A DNA stretch of 15,025 nt from Desulfobacteraceae bacterium (GTDB taxonomy: Bacteria > Desulfobacterota > DSM-4660 > Desulfatiglandales > Desulfatiglandaceae), in NCBI GenBank assembly GCA_030597505.1, contig JAUVRS010000025.1, positions 1 to 15,025 of the forward strand, in the 5' to 3' direction. The position numbers were made by a program, and so were the translations under genes. Numbering within the stretch: the stretch's first letter is position 1; each line of letters begins with the position of its first letter. Below, one piece after another: positions 1 to 6,939 of this stretch. Below the pieces are notes generated by a model. The model searched no databases. It was not told the origin of the DNA and was given only the letters and a program-made list of their open reading frames with translations.

Positions 1-668
1 AATTTGCAAGGGATGTCATCAAGACAAACGCTGGTGATCTGGAAATCACGTTTGTGGGACATGGCACACTGATACTTGCTTTCGCCGGGAAGGTCATCCA
101 CATTGATCCATGGGGCAGGCTGGCCGATTATTCCAAAATGCCAAAGGCCGATATGATCCTGATAACCCATGGGCACCGTGACCACCTTGACCCGAAAGCA
201 TTGGAATCAATCCGAACTGAGAAGACCCAGGTAGTGTTGACAGAAAACTGTGCAAGTCGGGTCAAGGGTGCTGTGGTGATGGATAATGGGGATGTTAAGA
301 CTATTGGGGGTTTGAAAATTGAGGCCGTCCCTGCCTACAATATAGTCCACATGCGCAGCAAGGGTGTTCCCTTCCATCCAAAGGGGGTGGGAAATGGCTA
401 TATCATCACCTTTGGAGACAAACGGGTTTATGTGGCAGGAGATACGGAAAACACTCCGGAAATAAAGAAATTGAAGGATATTGATGTAGCATTCCTGCCG
501 ATGAATCTTCCTTACACCATGACACCGGAAATGGTGGCAGATGCGTCAAAGGCCATTAAACCAAAAATACTTTACCCATATCACTTTGGGAATACAGACA
601 CGTCAGAGATTATGGCGTTATTAAAGGACGTCCAAGATATCGAGGTGCGTATCCGGGACATGAAATAG
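1..668 (+). CDS. Metallo-beta-lactamase-fold hydrolase (YtkL/UPF0173-like), 5' end cut off by the window
   Basis: The reading frame is open from the left edge (first full codon at base 3). The GTG at 54 is internal, because the preceding residues (…VIKTNAGDLEITFVGHGT) are the usual opening of this family, so the true start lies outside the window. The zinc-binding HxHxDH motif reads HGHRDH at bases 168-185. A later GDT near base 439 and a His in PYHFGN near base 580 fit the remaining metal ligands. The family consists of cytosolic metal-dependent hydrolases with a compact MBL fold and no lactamase activity; the substrate cannot be told from sequence. The gene ends with TAG at 666-668. It runs in the same direction as the HAD gene that follows 87 nt later, and no functional link to the minus-strand genes is evident. 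Confidence 0.85.
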   Translation, partial: FARDVIKTNAGDLEITFVGHGTLILAFAGKVIHIDPWGRLADYSKMPKADMILITHGHRDHLDPKALESIRTEKTQVVLTENCASRVKGAVVMDNGDVKTIGGLKIEAVPAYNIVHMRSKGVPFHPKGVGNGYIITFGDKRVYVAGDTENTPEIKKLKDIDVAFLPMNLPYTMTPEMVADASKAIKPKILYPYHFGNTDTSEIMALLKDVQDIEVRIRDMK

Positions 669-755
669 GTTCTTTCGCGACCCATTTTAAATGAGAATTA
701 CAGAATAGCGCAGTTTCATCAACACCCAGCAATTAACACCCAAGGCACAGTATCT

Positions 756-1355
756 ATGATAAAGGCCGTTATCTTTGATTTTGGCCGGGTCATATCCGCC
801 CAAAAACCCGCATCCCTGTTTCGGTCCTTTGAAAAAGAATTGGGGCTCGAACCAGACACAATCAACGTCAAGATGTTTGACAGCCATGCCTGGCAGAATG
901 CACTCCTCGGCCGAATAACCCTCGACGAGTTCTGGCAGGTTATTGGCCCCGTCCTTGGGCTTACAACGTCTGAGAAAATTAAGGATTTCCGCCGACGTTA
1001 TCACACCCATGAGGCGGTTAACCAAGAGGTGTTAAAGATCATCCACGGACTAAGGGGCCACTACAAGTTGGCGATACTTTCCAATGCCCCCTCGGGTTTG
1101 ACTCGATGGTTGGTTGAATGGAGGTTACATCATCTGTTTGACGTGGTGTTTTGTTCCGGTGATGAAGGTGTGATAAAACCCGATCCCGTGGCTTTTGAAA
1201 CGACAGTCAAGAGATTGGGTGTAAGGCCAAAGCAGGCAGTGTTCATAGATGATACCATCCAGCATGTCGAGGCCGCGACACGGGTCGGGCTACACGGAAT
1301 ACATTTTACGACCGCTGAGGTATTGGCCCGTGATCTAAAATTGTGTCTTTTCTAA
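756..1355 (+). CDS. HAD-superfamily hydrolase (YihX-like phosphatase type)
   Basis: A 199-residue protein with all four HAD motifs: motif I IFDFGRV (nucleophile Asp8), motif II Ser109 in LAILSNAPS, motif III Lys141 in GVIKPDP, and motif IV Asp165-Asp166 in VFIDDT. The cap inserted after motif I is short and helical, as in subfamily I. At the position two after the nucleophile, where many HAD phosphatases carry the general-acid Asp, this protein has Gly10. The same pattern (IFDLGNV) occurs in YihX-type sugar-phosphate phosphatases, so activity is still plausible. The ATG at 756 has only a weak upstream AAGG. The gene converges on the PIG-L gene, leaving a 69-nt gap. A sugar-phosphate phosphatase would fit beside a glycosyltransferase pathway, but the opposite orientation makes that link speculative. 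Confidence 0.85.
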   Translation: MIKAVIFDFGRVISAQKPASLFRSFEKELGLEPDTINVKMFDSHAWQNALLGRITLDEFWQVIGPVLGLTTSEKIKDFRRRYHTHEAVNQEVLKIIHGLRGHYKLAILSNAPSGLTRWLVEWRLHHLFDVVFCSGDEGVIKPDPVAFETTVKRLGVRPKQAVFIDDTIQHVEAATRVGLHGIHFTTAEVLARDLKLCLF

Positions 1356-1424
1356 AACGGTCTTCAATGTATCAATTTAATTATCTACTATAACATTTTG
1401 CAATAGCTGACAGTTTAAGGGTAA

Positions 1425-2117
1425 TCAAGATATCTCCACCCGGTGAAACCCCTCTGCCAGTTCAAACTTCTCTCCCTCGGCCATCTCAGCACATCGCTGC
1501 CGAAGCCATTCTTGCGCCTCTGGGTTGTCAAGTTCCTTTATCTGGCTTTCGTGACAGCGTAAGGCAGCGATCTTGCGGTCAAAGGTGTCGGTCACATCGC
1601 AGCGATGGTTGATGTCTTCCGAAGCCCAAAACCAGATCTCCTTTACTTTGTGGGGCTCAAGGCCTTCGGCCAATAGATCGGGATATGCAAGGTGGTCCCT
1701 TGCATAGGGGAAAATTGCATCGAGGGTCACCTGTCCCGTGATGCGGTGATCCCTGTGCCAGATATATCGCCGATAGGGATCGGACGTCACAACGATCCTG
1801 GGTCGATAGACTCTAATCTGCCGAACGATTTGCTTCCGAAACTCTGGGGTATCCTCCAGACCCTGATCCACATATCGTAAAAATATCACTTCACGCACTC
1901 CAAGCAGGTTGGCAGCGGCTATCTGTTCTTTTTCCCGAATTCCGGCCAAGCGCTCCGGATCTACGTCACGATCGCTCGTCCCCTTGTCTCCGTTGGTACA
2001 TACTACATATACAACTGTTTTCCCCTCTTTTGTCCAGCGTGCAACTGAGCCTCCAACGCCAAACTCAGCATCATCAGGGTGAGCAGCTATTATCATGATA
2101 TCTGTTTTTGTTTTCAC
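1425..2117 (-). CDS. PIG-L (LmbE) family zinc N-deacetylase, MshB/BshB-like
   Basis: A 230-residue protein. The PIG-L zinc motif AAHPDDAEFG supplies His13 and Asp16, with Asp15 the likely general base, and the second signature WHRDH gives His124 as the third likely ligand. Family members remove the acetyl group from GlcNAc-containing glycosides: MshB in mycothiol, BshB in bacillithiol, PIG-L in GPI anchors. Some, such as Mca, cleave thiol conjugates instead. The start is a GTG preceded by a strong GGAGG six bases upstream, which makes the start secure. It follows the MshA-like glycosyltransferase by 24 nt, so the two are almost certainly co-transcribed and probably act in sequence: glycosylation, then deacetylation. 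The actual aglycone is unknown. No clear terminator is seen in the 69-nt gap beyond its TGA stop. Confidence 0.88.
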   Translation of the reverse strand: MKTKTDIMIIAAHPDDAEFGVGGSVARWTKEGKTVVYVVCTNGDKGTSDRDVDPERLAGIREKEQIAAANLLGVREVIFLRYVDQGLEDTPEFRKQIVRQIRVYRPRIVVTSDPYRRYIWHRDHRITGQVTLDAIFPYARDHLAYPDLLAEGLEPHKVKEIWFWASEDINHRCDVTDTFDRKIAALRCHESQIKELDNPEAQEWLRQRCAEMAEGEKFELAEGFHRVEIS

Positions 2118-2123
2118 AATCGA

Positions 2124-2128
2124 CCTCC
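2124..2128 (-). promoter_or_regulatory. Ribosome binding site of the PIG-L gene
   Basis: GGAGG on the minus strand, six bases before the GTG at 2117-2115. It fixes this GTG as the start rather than the internal ATG seven codons later, which lies too close to the HPDD motif. Confidence 0.7.
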
Positions 2129-2141
2129 AAAATTTTATGAC

Positions 2142-3377
2142 CTACACACCTTTCTGTTCCCTCAGGACGTCAAGATATGCCTCGGATATAGTGGTTGCCA
2201 CGTTTGACCACGCAAATCTTCTAACCGATGTGCGGATAGATAAAGGGGATGTGGCACGGAGTAGTAAGGTCATGAATTTGTCGATATCTTTTGCCAGTGA
2301 CACCGGAGAACCATTGAGAACTACATGGCCTGTTTCACCTTCTACGATAACGTCTCCCATTGCGCCCACACGGGTCGCAACCACGGGTGTACCACAGGCC
2401 AGCGCCTCAAGCGCCACCAACCCAAAGCTTTCATAACGAGACGGTACAACCAGCATATCTGCGGCGCTATAGTATACGGGTAGGTTTTCCTGTTCAACTC
2501 TCCCCTTAAACGTGACAACATCCTCGATCCTATTCTCTTGGCACATTTTCCTCAGATCTCGAGAAACAGGATCGCCATGGCCGTCGCCTCCGATGATCAG
2601 CAGCCGGACCCCCTGAGAATCTTTTAGAGAAACCATGGCCGCCAAAAGTCTGTCTATGCCCTTTGACGGCGCAAATCGCGCAACACACAAAAGAAGCGGT
2701 CCTTTTTGATCAAGGCCCAACTCCTGCCGCGCAATGGCCTTGTCCATGGGAGAAAAAAGATCAAGATTGACACCACAAGGTATTACACTGATCTTCTCCG
2801 GCAAAACGCCATAGTAGTCGATTATTTGTTGTTTTTCTTTCCCCGTGGCTGCCAAAATTCGGTCGCACGTTTGGGCAAGATGTCTCTCAGTGGTTACACG
2901 TGGCTCCGGTTCCTGTTCAACACCCGGTGTATCGTTTTTCACTGCACCAAGGGTATGAAATGTAACAAGATGCGGGACGCGCCAGTGATCTTGGGCCCAG
3001 CCTCCCACCCGACCGGATAGCCAGTAGTGGCTGTGAATGAGATCATAGTGGATGCCCCGGCTCGACCTAAACCCCTCCATTTCTCTAAAAAAATCTTCCA
3101 AGTGTGGATAAACCGCCCGTTTATCCAGATGACCCAAAGGACCTGCTTTCAGATGAATAAGCCGTACGTTTTTATATAGATCCAGGATCTCTTTTGATTC
3201 TGGATCACGAAGACGCGTATATATATCAACTCGATGGCCCCGACTCCCCAGTTCCCGAGCGATTTCACGCAAACAAACACTCATACCTCCGGTATCCATT
3301 GTCCCCAGTTGTCCCACGGGGCTGGAATGAACGCTGAGCATTACAATATTGAGTTTTGTTTTTCCAAGGTCTGGCAC
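2142..3377 (-). CDS. Family-4 glycosyltransferase, MshA-like
   Basis: A 411-residue GT-B retaining glycosyltransferase. The N-terminal domain opens with LSVHSSPVGQLGTMDTGGMS (residues 14-33), closely resembling the MshA / sucrose-phosphate-synthase opening (HTSPLxQPGxGDAGGMN). It continues with DLIHSHYWLSG (112-122) and a TFHTL segment near 139-143. The C-terminal nucleotide-sugar domain has ARFAPSKGIDRL (Lys239) and the EX7E motif ESFGLVALE (Glu316, Glu324) followed by ACGTPVVAT. MshA transfers GlcNAc from UDP-GlcNAc to inositol phosphate; BshA transfers it to malate. Which acceptor is used here cannot be read from sequence. The start is GTG with AAAGGA eight bases upstream. The stop is TAG. 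It sits 24 nt before the PIG-L deacetylase and 211 nt after the GNAT gene. Confidence 0.88.
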   Translation of the reverse strand: MPDLGKTKLNIVMLSVHSSPVGQLGTMDTGGMSVCLREIARELGSRGHRVDIYTRLRDPESKEILDLYKNVRLIHLKAGPLGHLDKRAVYPHLEDFFREMEGFRSSRGIHYDLIHSHYWLSGRVGGWAQDHWRVPHLVTFHTLGAVKNDTPGVEQEPEPRVTTERHLAQTCDRILAATGKEKQQIIDYYGVLPEKISVIPCGVNLDLFSPMDKAIARQELGLDQKGPLLLCVARFAPSKGIDRLLAAMVSLKDSQGVRLLIIGGDGHGDPVSRDLRKMCQENRIEDVVTFKGRVEQENLPVYYSAADMLVVPSRYESFGLVALEALACGTPVVATRVGAMGDVIVEGETGHVVLNGSPVSLAKDIDKFMTLLLRATSPLSIRTSVRRFAWSNVATTISEAYLDVLREQKGV

Positions 3378-3588
3378 GGTAAAATCCTTTAGGGCCTGCG
3401 CAAATGATTTATTTTTTGGAACTACTCACGTAGTCAGGCTGAAGCTGTTTAGACTGAAGGCTGAAGGTGGCAGAAGAGCACGATTACCGTACTTTGGCGG
3501 AAATATTTGATTTTTGCACCCAACATGGCTTTAAAATGAGCTTTTTCCTAACAGTCTTCAGCCTTCAGCCTATCCACCTGAGCAGTTA
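3378..3588. other. 211-nt intergenic gap between GNAT and glycosyltransferase genes
   Basis: No open frame that looks like a gene and no convincing sigma-70 promoter was found. The gap holds a pair of inverted GGCTGAA-rich repeats (listed separately) and a small 5-bp hairpin ACTAC-TCAC-GTAGT at 3421-3434 (plus-strand reading) about 45 nt upstream of the glycosyltransferase start. The gap is much longer than the others in this gene group, so the glycosyltransferase may have its own promoter. Confidence 0.5.
3435..3577. repeat. Short inverted repeats built from GGCTGAA heptamers
   Basis: The left copy at about 3453-3468 reads ACTGAAGGCTGAAGG, preceded at 3436-3443 by AGGCTGAA. The right copy at about 3554-3570 reads TCTTCAGCCTTCAGCC, whose reverse complement shares CTGAAGGCTGAAG (13 bases) with the left copy. 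Both contain tandem heptamers of GGCTGAA. The arms are about 90 bases apart and lie entirely in the intergenic gap. The pair could be a small mobile or REP-like element, or simply an intergenic heptamer repeat. No flanking duplication was seen. Confidence 0.5.
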
Positions 3589-4635
3589 CTATTTTTTGAA
3601 CGTAATCCTGCATCTATACAAAGGCACCTGTTTGCCCCCGAGACGGTGTTTGTATTCTTCATCTCCTTTTAAAAAATCATATTTCCTTATACCTCTTTTG
3701 ATGCTCGCTTTTATGTTAAGGACCTTGCTGAGCAAGCCCACGCTCACCGCCCGGTATCTCTGGTCATAGCCGTTATTGTAAAGATACATCGTGGAATTAT
3801 ATTCAAAACACATAACAGCCGCTACGGGCAGGCCATTCAGATCAAGAAAAAAGAGTTTGAGAATTTGTTCTTTGGCCAGTTCCCCCCCCAATAACCTAAA
3901 AAAAGAAGCCATCTGTCGGGTCATAAAGGCTGCTTTATCCGGCCTGTTCAATCTAAAAAGTCTTAGGAATGTCTCCATTTCTTCCCGGACCTCATGTTCA
4001 GTCTCAATGAATCGATATGAAACTTTTGCCGTCTCATGGAGTCGTCTGAGTTTACGTCTTATCTCGTGTCGTTGCTTTCCTTGTAGCATGTCCAGAAACC
4101 CATCCCAGGTGCCAGGCAATTCCAGTTCGTACGTGACATCCTCCTGTTCGCACAAGATCTCCCACCCCACCCCCTTTGCCAGACCGGGCAGGCAGGTGAG
4201 GACCGTGGAATCGGGACGAAGCGGTCCCAAATCCAGACGGGTCACGCCTTGTCCTCTCAAGTGTTTGAAAAGGATGGAAAAGAATATCTCCCCTTTTCCG
4301 GGGGCAACGATAAAGTCCATGTAATCAAAGACGTTTTTATCGCCAATAAAACAAGCCCTTTCTCCCTGCACCAGAAACGGCGCAAGGCCAATTATTTTTT
4401 CCCCATCTCTCACTGAAAAAATGGAAGGTGACAAGTTCTTACCAAATACATCCCACCACGAATTCAGAAACCCTGGTAAAACAAAAGGGTGATTCCAGTT
4501 TAAGGAACCTGTACGATTGCGCCAGTGAGAATAGAGAGTGTCAAAATTCTCCAGGCCAACCGAATATGACGTATCTGTTTTTCCCAACCTTACGATCCCG
4601 GTTTGACAACTTCGAGGCAGATCCGACGAAAGCAA
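3589..4635 (-). CDS. GNAT-fold acyltransferase, FemAB/CelD (Acetyltransf_6, BioF2-like) type
   Basis: About 348 residues with a tandem-GNAT, FemAB-like architecture. The N-terminal half contains WNHPFVLPGFLNSWWDVFG (residues 47-65) and GEKIIGLAPFL (78-88), the usual opening of CelD/BioF2-like proteins. The central basic helix RHEIRRKLRRL (189-199) follows. The C-terminal signature KYDFLKGDEEYKHRLG (318-333) is characteristic of the family. Some FemAB relatives use aminoacyl-tRNA as the donor, others acyl-CoA; the donor here is unknown. The start is uncertain: TTG at 4635 has no strong Shine-Dalgarno sequence, and the frame is open back to the TAA that ends the preceding gene at 4675, with only rarer start codons (CTG, ATT) available. 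The stop is TAG. It lies 39 nt downstream of the S51-like gene, probably in one operon. Confidence 0.8.
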   Translation of the reverse strand: MLSSDLPRSCQTGIVRLGKTDTSYSVGLENFDTLYSHWRNRTGSLNWNHPFVLPGFLNSWWDVFGKNLSPSIFSVRDGEKIIGLAPFLVQGERACFIGDKNVFDYMDFIVAPGKGEIFFSILFKHLRGQGVTRLDLGPLRPDSTVLTCLPGLAKGVGWEILCEQEDVTYELELPGTWDGFLDMLQGKQRHEIRRKLRRLHETAKVSYRFIETEHEVREEMETFLRLFRLNRPDKAAFMTRQMASFFRLLGGELAKEQILKLFFLDLNGLPVAAVMCFEYNSTMYLYNNGYDQRYRAVSVGLLSKVLNIKASIKRGIRKYDFLKGDEEYKHRLGGKQVPLYRCRITFKK

Positions 4636-4674
4636 AAAAAATGCATATTGCAGGCCCTTAATGCAAACCCATGT

Positions 4675-5931
4675 TTACTTTACTACCAGTTTCCACGTTG
4701 GGCCTTCCTTGGTGTCTTCCACAAAAACATTCGATCGTCGGAGGCCTTCCCGAACTGCGTCTGCCTCTTCCCATTGTCCATTCTCTCTAAAACTTTCTCT
4801 CAAGCGCAAAAACTCTTCCACCAACGGGGCAAGACCGTCACCAATGTCCTTTGGGTTTATTTCGAGTCTGATCCCCAAGGAGACTATCAGCTCCCTCATC
4901 AGATCTCTGGCCTGAGATATAAATTCGGTATTTTCAAGGTTTTTCTGGGCCTCCCAAATCACCCGGTCCAGGTCCAGGAGAGCACTTACGGCCCTTTTCG
5001 GGTCGTTTTTCTCAAGACCCTGATGAAAGGTCGACTCTATGCCATGGATTCGTTCCCAAAAAACCTGATCATATTCTCCCGGTGCCGGCTCTGGAGGTTC
5101 ATTCCCTTTAACGACGGGTTGCCAACCCTTCCCGGTTTCTTTTCCTCGCAGCAGGTCAAGAGAAAAACTATCTCCCTTCTCAAATCGCATCTGGTTTCCC
5201 ATTCGACGGAAAACCACGCCACCGATCCCCTTGACAATCGCTTCTCCCTTGTCAAGGTCAAGAAGGCAGGCAGTATGTTCGTCCAGGCCAAAAATAGATA
5301 CATCATCAGGGAGGCGGGATTCGAGCTCCCTAAAACGAGGTTCCCCCATATAGCAGAAACGGGTGTCGTGGGTTCCCCCTTCTGCATTGTTCCAATGGGG
5401 GACAACCACCAAATCAAGTCCAAAACTGCCGAGGGTATTTAATCCATCCACCCAGTGGAGATCCTCACCGACCTTGTAGATTTCATAAACAGGCAGCGTA
5501 AAACGCCCCACCGTCAGGGCAGCGGCACTGGCGGCAACCAGACACCCGCCCCTTTCAACGACCTTGACAAATATTTCCGGGATGGGTGTTTGCTTCCACT
5601 GGCGGACGGCATATGTGGGACTCCCCGGGCCGATTAGAATAAAACTGCTGTCCCTCAAGGTCTGAAACGCCTGTTCCGCCTCATAGGGCACGGTCAACTC
5701 GTTTGATTTATAGGAAGCGACGGCAATGGGCTGTTGGACGCGGGTTCGGAAATATTTCAGGGCCCCCTCGGACAGCTGATCCACATTAAGCTGAAATCCC
5801 GCCGGTGTATCAAGAAAAACACCTTTTGTAGGATGGCCGGATCCGGCCAGAAGTTCTTTGTGAACCTCCACCATTGTCGCGGTCAGTTCACCCGACCCCA
5901 TCAATGCGATTATTCCCTTTTTTGATGGCAT
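4675..5931 (-). CDS. S51/cyanophycinase-like class-I amidotransferase-fold protein fused to a CysRS-type C-terminal domain
   Basis: A 418-residue protein with two parts. Residues 1 to about 255 resemble the S51 peptidase / type-1 glutamine-amidotransferase-like family: IALMGSGELTATM at the start, ILIGPGSPTYAVRQW (98-112), the nucleophile region CLVAASAAAL with candidate Ser135, and FGLDEHTACLLD (214-225). The usual elbow G-x-S-A-G-A is altered to A-x-S-A-A-A. Residues about 305-415 match the helical C-terminal domain of cysteinyl-tRNA synthetase and MshC: two long helices, then WEEADAVREGLRRSNVFVED and GPTW, the counterpart of ADxIRDxLxxxGIxLEDTxxGTxW. There is no HIGH/KMSKS catalytic core, so it cannot itself activate cysteine. 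ATG with AGGA eight bases upstream supports the start. It is the first gene of the minus-strand group containing the GNAT, MshA-like and PIG-L genes. Confidence 0.8.
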   Translation of the reverse strand: MPSKKGIIALMGSGELTATMVEVHKELLAGSGHPTKGVFLDTPAGFQLNVDQLSEGALKYFRTRVQQPIAVASYKSNELTVPYEAEQAFQTLRDSSFILIGPGSPTYAVRQWKQTPIPEIFVKVVERGGCLVAASAAALTVGRFTLPVYEIYKVGEDLHWVDGLNTLGSFGLDLVVVPHWNNAEGGTHDTRFCYMGEPRFRELESRLPDDVSIFGLDEHTACLLDLDKGEAIVKGIGGVVFRRMGNQMRFEKGDSFSLDLLRGKETGKGWQPVVKGNEPPEPAPGEYDQVFWERIHGIESTFHQGLEKNDPKRAVSALLDLDRVIWEAQKNLENTEFISQARDLMRELIVSLGIRLEINPKDIGDGLAPLVEEFLRLRESFRENGQWEEADAVREGLRRSNVFVEDTKEGPTWKLVVK

Positions 5932-5955
5932 ATCTGATTCCTAACCCGGACAAGC

Positions 5956-5965
5956 CGGAAAAATG
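5956..5965. repeat. Left copy of 10-bp target-site duplication
   Basis: CGGAAAAATG, repeated exactly at 6225-6234 in the same orientation, immediately outside the inverted termini of the element at 5966-6224. Confidence 0.75.
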
Positions 5966-6224
5966 TAACTTCTCAATAAGTTCGGGAGAAATAATAGGAT
6001 ATTTGGAGTGGGGTTCGGGTGTTTCTTGAAGGCGCTCTCTCAAAGTGGATTTACTTCTCACTTTCGCAGTGGCTGATATTTGGGGTTTTCTCCTCATGAA
6101 CCCTTATTGGCTTCTCCATGCTTTCGTCAAAACCCCAAATGTCAGCCACGCTACAACGACTGGTTTAGAGAGCGCCGGAGAGAAACAGCTGAACCCCACG
6201 GTGCCCGAACTTGTTGAGAACTTA
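5966..6224. mobile_element. 259-bp MITE-like non-autonomous element with long imperfect inverted arms
   Basis: The left end TAACTTCTCAATAAGTTCGG and the right end (reverse-complemented) TAAGTTCTCAACAAGTTCGG match at 18 of 20 positions. Matching continues inward in blocks: GTGGGGTTC at 6008-6016 with 6191-6199, GGCGCTCTCT at 6031-6040 with 6167-6176, and GTGGCTGA-ATTTGGGGTTTT at 6069-6089 with 6129-6149. This leaves a loop of about 39 nt at 6090-6128. The arms are about 124 and 96 nt. An exact 10-bp direct repeat flanks the termini. There is no plausible coding sequence inside, so the element would depend on a transposase supplied in trans. It could fold into a long hairpin in RNA or single-stranded DNA. 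It lies 34 nt upstream of the S51-like gene start, filling the gap between that gene and the lipoprotein gene. The family is not recognised. Confidence 0.75.
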
Positions 6225-6234
6225 CGGAAAAATG
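6225..6234. repeat. Right copy of 10-bp target-site duplication
   Basis: CGGAAAAATG, identical to 5956-5965 and directly adjoining the right terminus of the MITE-like element. Confidence 0.75.
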
Positions 6235-6255
6235 ACCTAAGAGCTTGCGTTCGCT

Positions 6256-6939
6256 TTATAATGCCTTTTTTAGATCTATGTTCATTTTTCCCGTAAAGGC
6301 TTTTTTCTGCCATCCTAAAACTGTACTCGTGTTCAAAAACGTCTGAGTTGAAATATTACGGTTGCCAAGTTTTTCGTACAGGGCCTTTGGTGAAGTTACG
6401 ATAATAGCTTCCGTAGTATCTTCATCCACAGTCCATTTAAAAAGCAACATAACACCAAACACGCGATTATCATTTAAAAGTTCTTTTTGCTTGCTGACGA
6501 TATTGACAATGTCTGTCCCGTACCGCTTAAAAATTGTAGCAGCTCTGGCATTAAAACTCGTCCCCACCCTATTAAAACCGGCACCATAAACAAACGACAG
6601 TGCCAACCATTTCTCATTTTTATCATAGGTTCCTTTTCTTAATGATTTATCAAGTATGATTCTTCGCCCAAACATTATGCCGCCGGTTTTGTTTCCAGCA
6701 GGCAGTGTTCTGATTGAACCAAATTTCATCTTAAGAGGGTCAAATTTTCCCTCAACTTCCGTAAATATATTTTTCAAACTGTTCCAATGCATATCAGTCA
6801 GTCTTGGAGATAATTTGTTTTTCTTTGAATAATCAGATGCTGACATGATAACCTGATCCATTGTCAATACCTTTTTTGCTTTGATAGGCGTGCAGCCAAG
6901 AACAAGCAGGCACAGACACACAAGGCTTAATTTCTTCAT
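6256..6939 (-). CDS. Predicted lipoprotein of unknown function
   Basis: About 227 residues from the ATG at 6939, which has a good AAAGGAAG Shine-Dalgarno sequence. An ATG further upstream (6978) would add 13 polar residues before the signal peptide and is less likely. The N-terminus MKKLSLVCLCLLVLGCTP is a type-II signal peptide with lipobox VLGC, so the mature protein should be lipidated on that Cys and anchored in a membrane facing the periplasm. The mature part has no family I recognise. It is mixed alpha/beta in character with basic patches (IMFGRRIILDKSLRKGTYDKN) and no further membrane segments. It stands alone, with the MITE-like element downstream and the cobalamin operon ending 107 nt upstream. 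Codon use looks more AT-rich than the cobalamin genes, so acquisition by transfer is possible. Confidence 0.7.
   Translation of the reverse strand: MKKLSLVCLCLLVLGCTPIKAKKVLTMDQVIMSASDYSKKNKLSPRLTDMHWNSLKNIFTEVEGKFDPLKMKFGSIRTLPAGNKTGGIMFGRRIILDKSLRKGTYDKNEKWLALSFVYGAGFNRVGTSFNARAATIFKRYGTDIVNIVSKQKELLNDNRVFGVMLLFKWTVDEDTTEAIIVTSPKALYEKLGNRNISTQTFLNTSTVLGWQKKAFTGKMNIDLKKAL

Noticed and set aside
1356..1424. Bidirectional terminator between the convergent HAD and PIG-L genes
   Set aside because: The gap is AT-rich but I could not find a stable stem followed by a T-tract.
4603..5442. A 279-residue plus-strand ORF antisense to the S51-like gene
   Set aside because: Low-complexity, basic and aromatic-rich translation with no family resemblance. 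The opposite strand encodes a recognisable protein with a good start.
1425..5931. Assigning the genes outright as mshA/mshB or bshA/bshB
   Set aside because: No MshC or BshC is in the window and the acceptor of the glycosyltransferase is unknown, so gene symbols would overstate the evidence.
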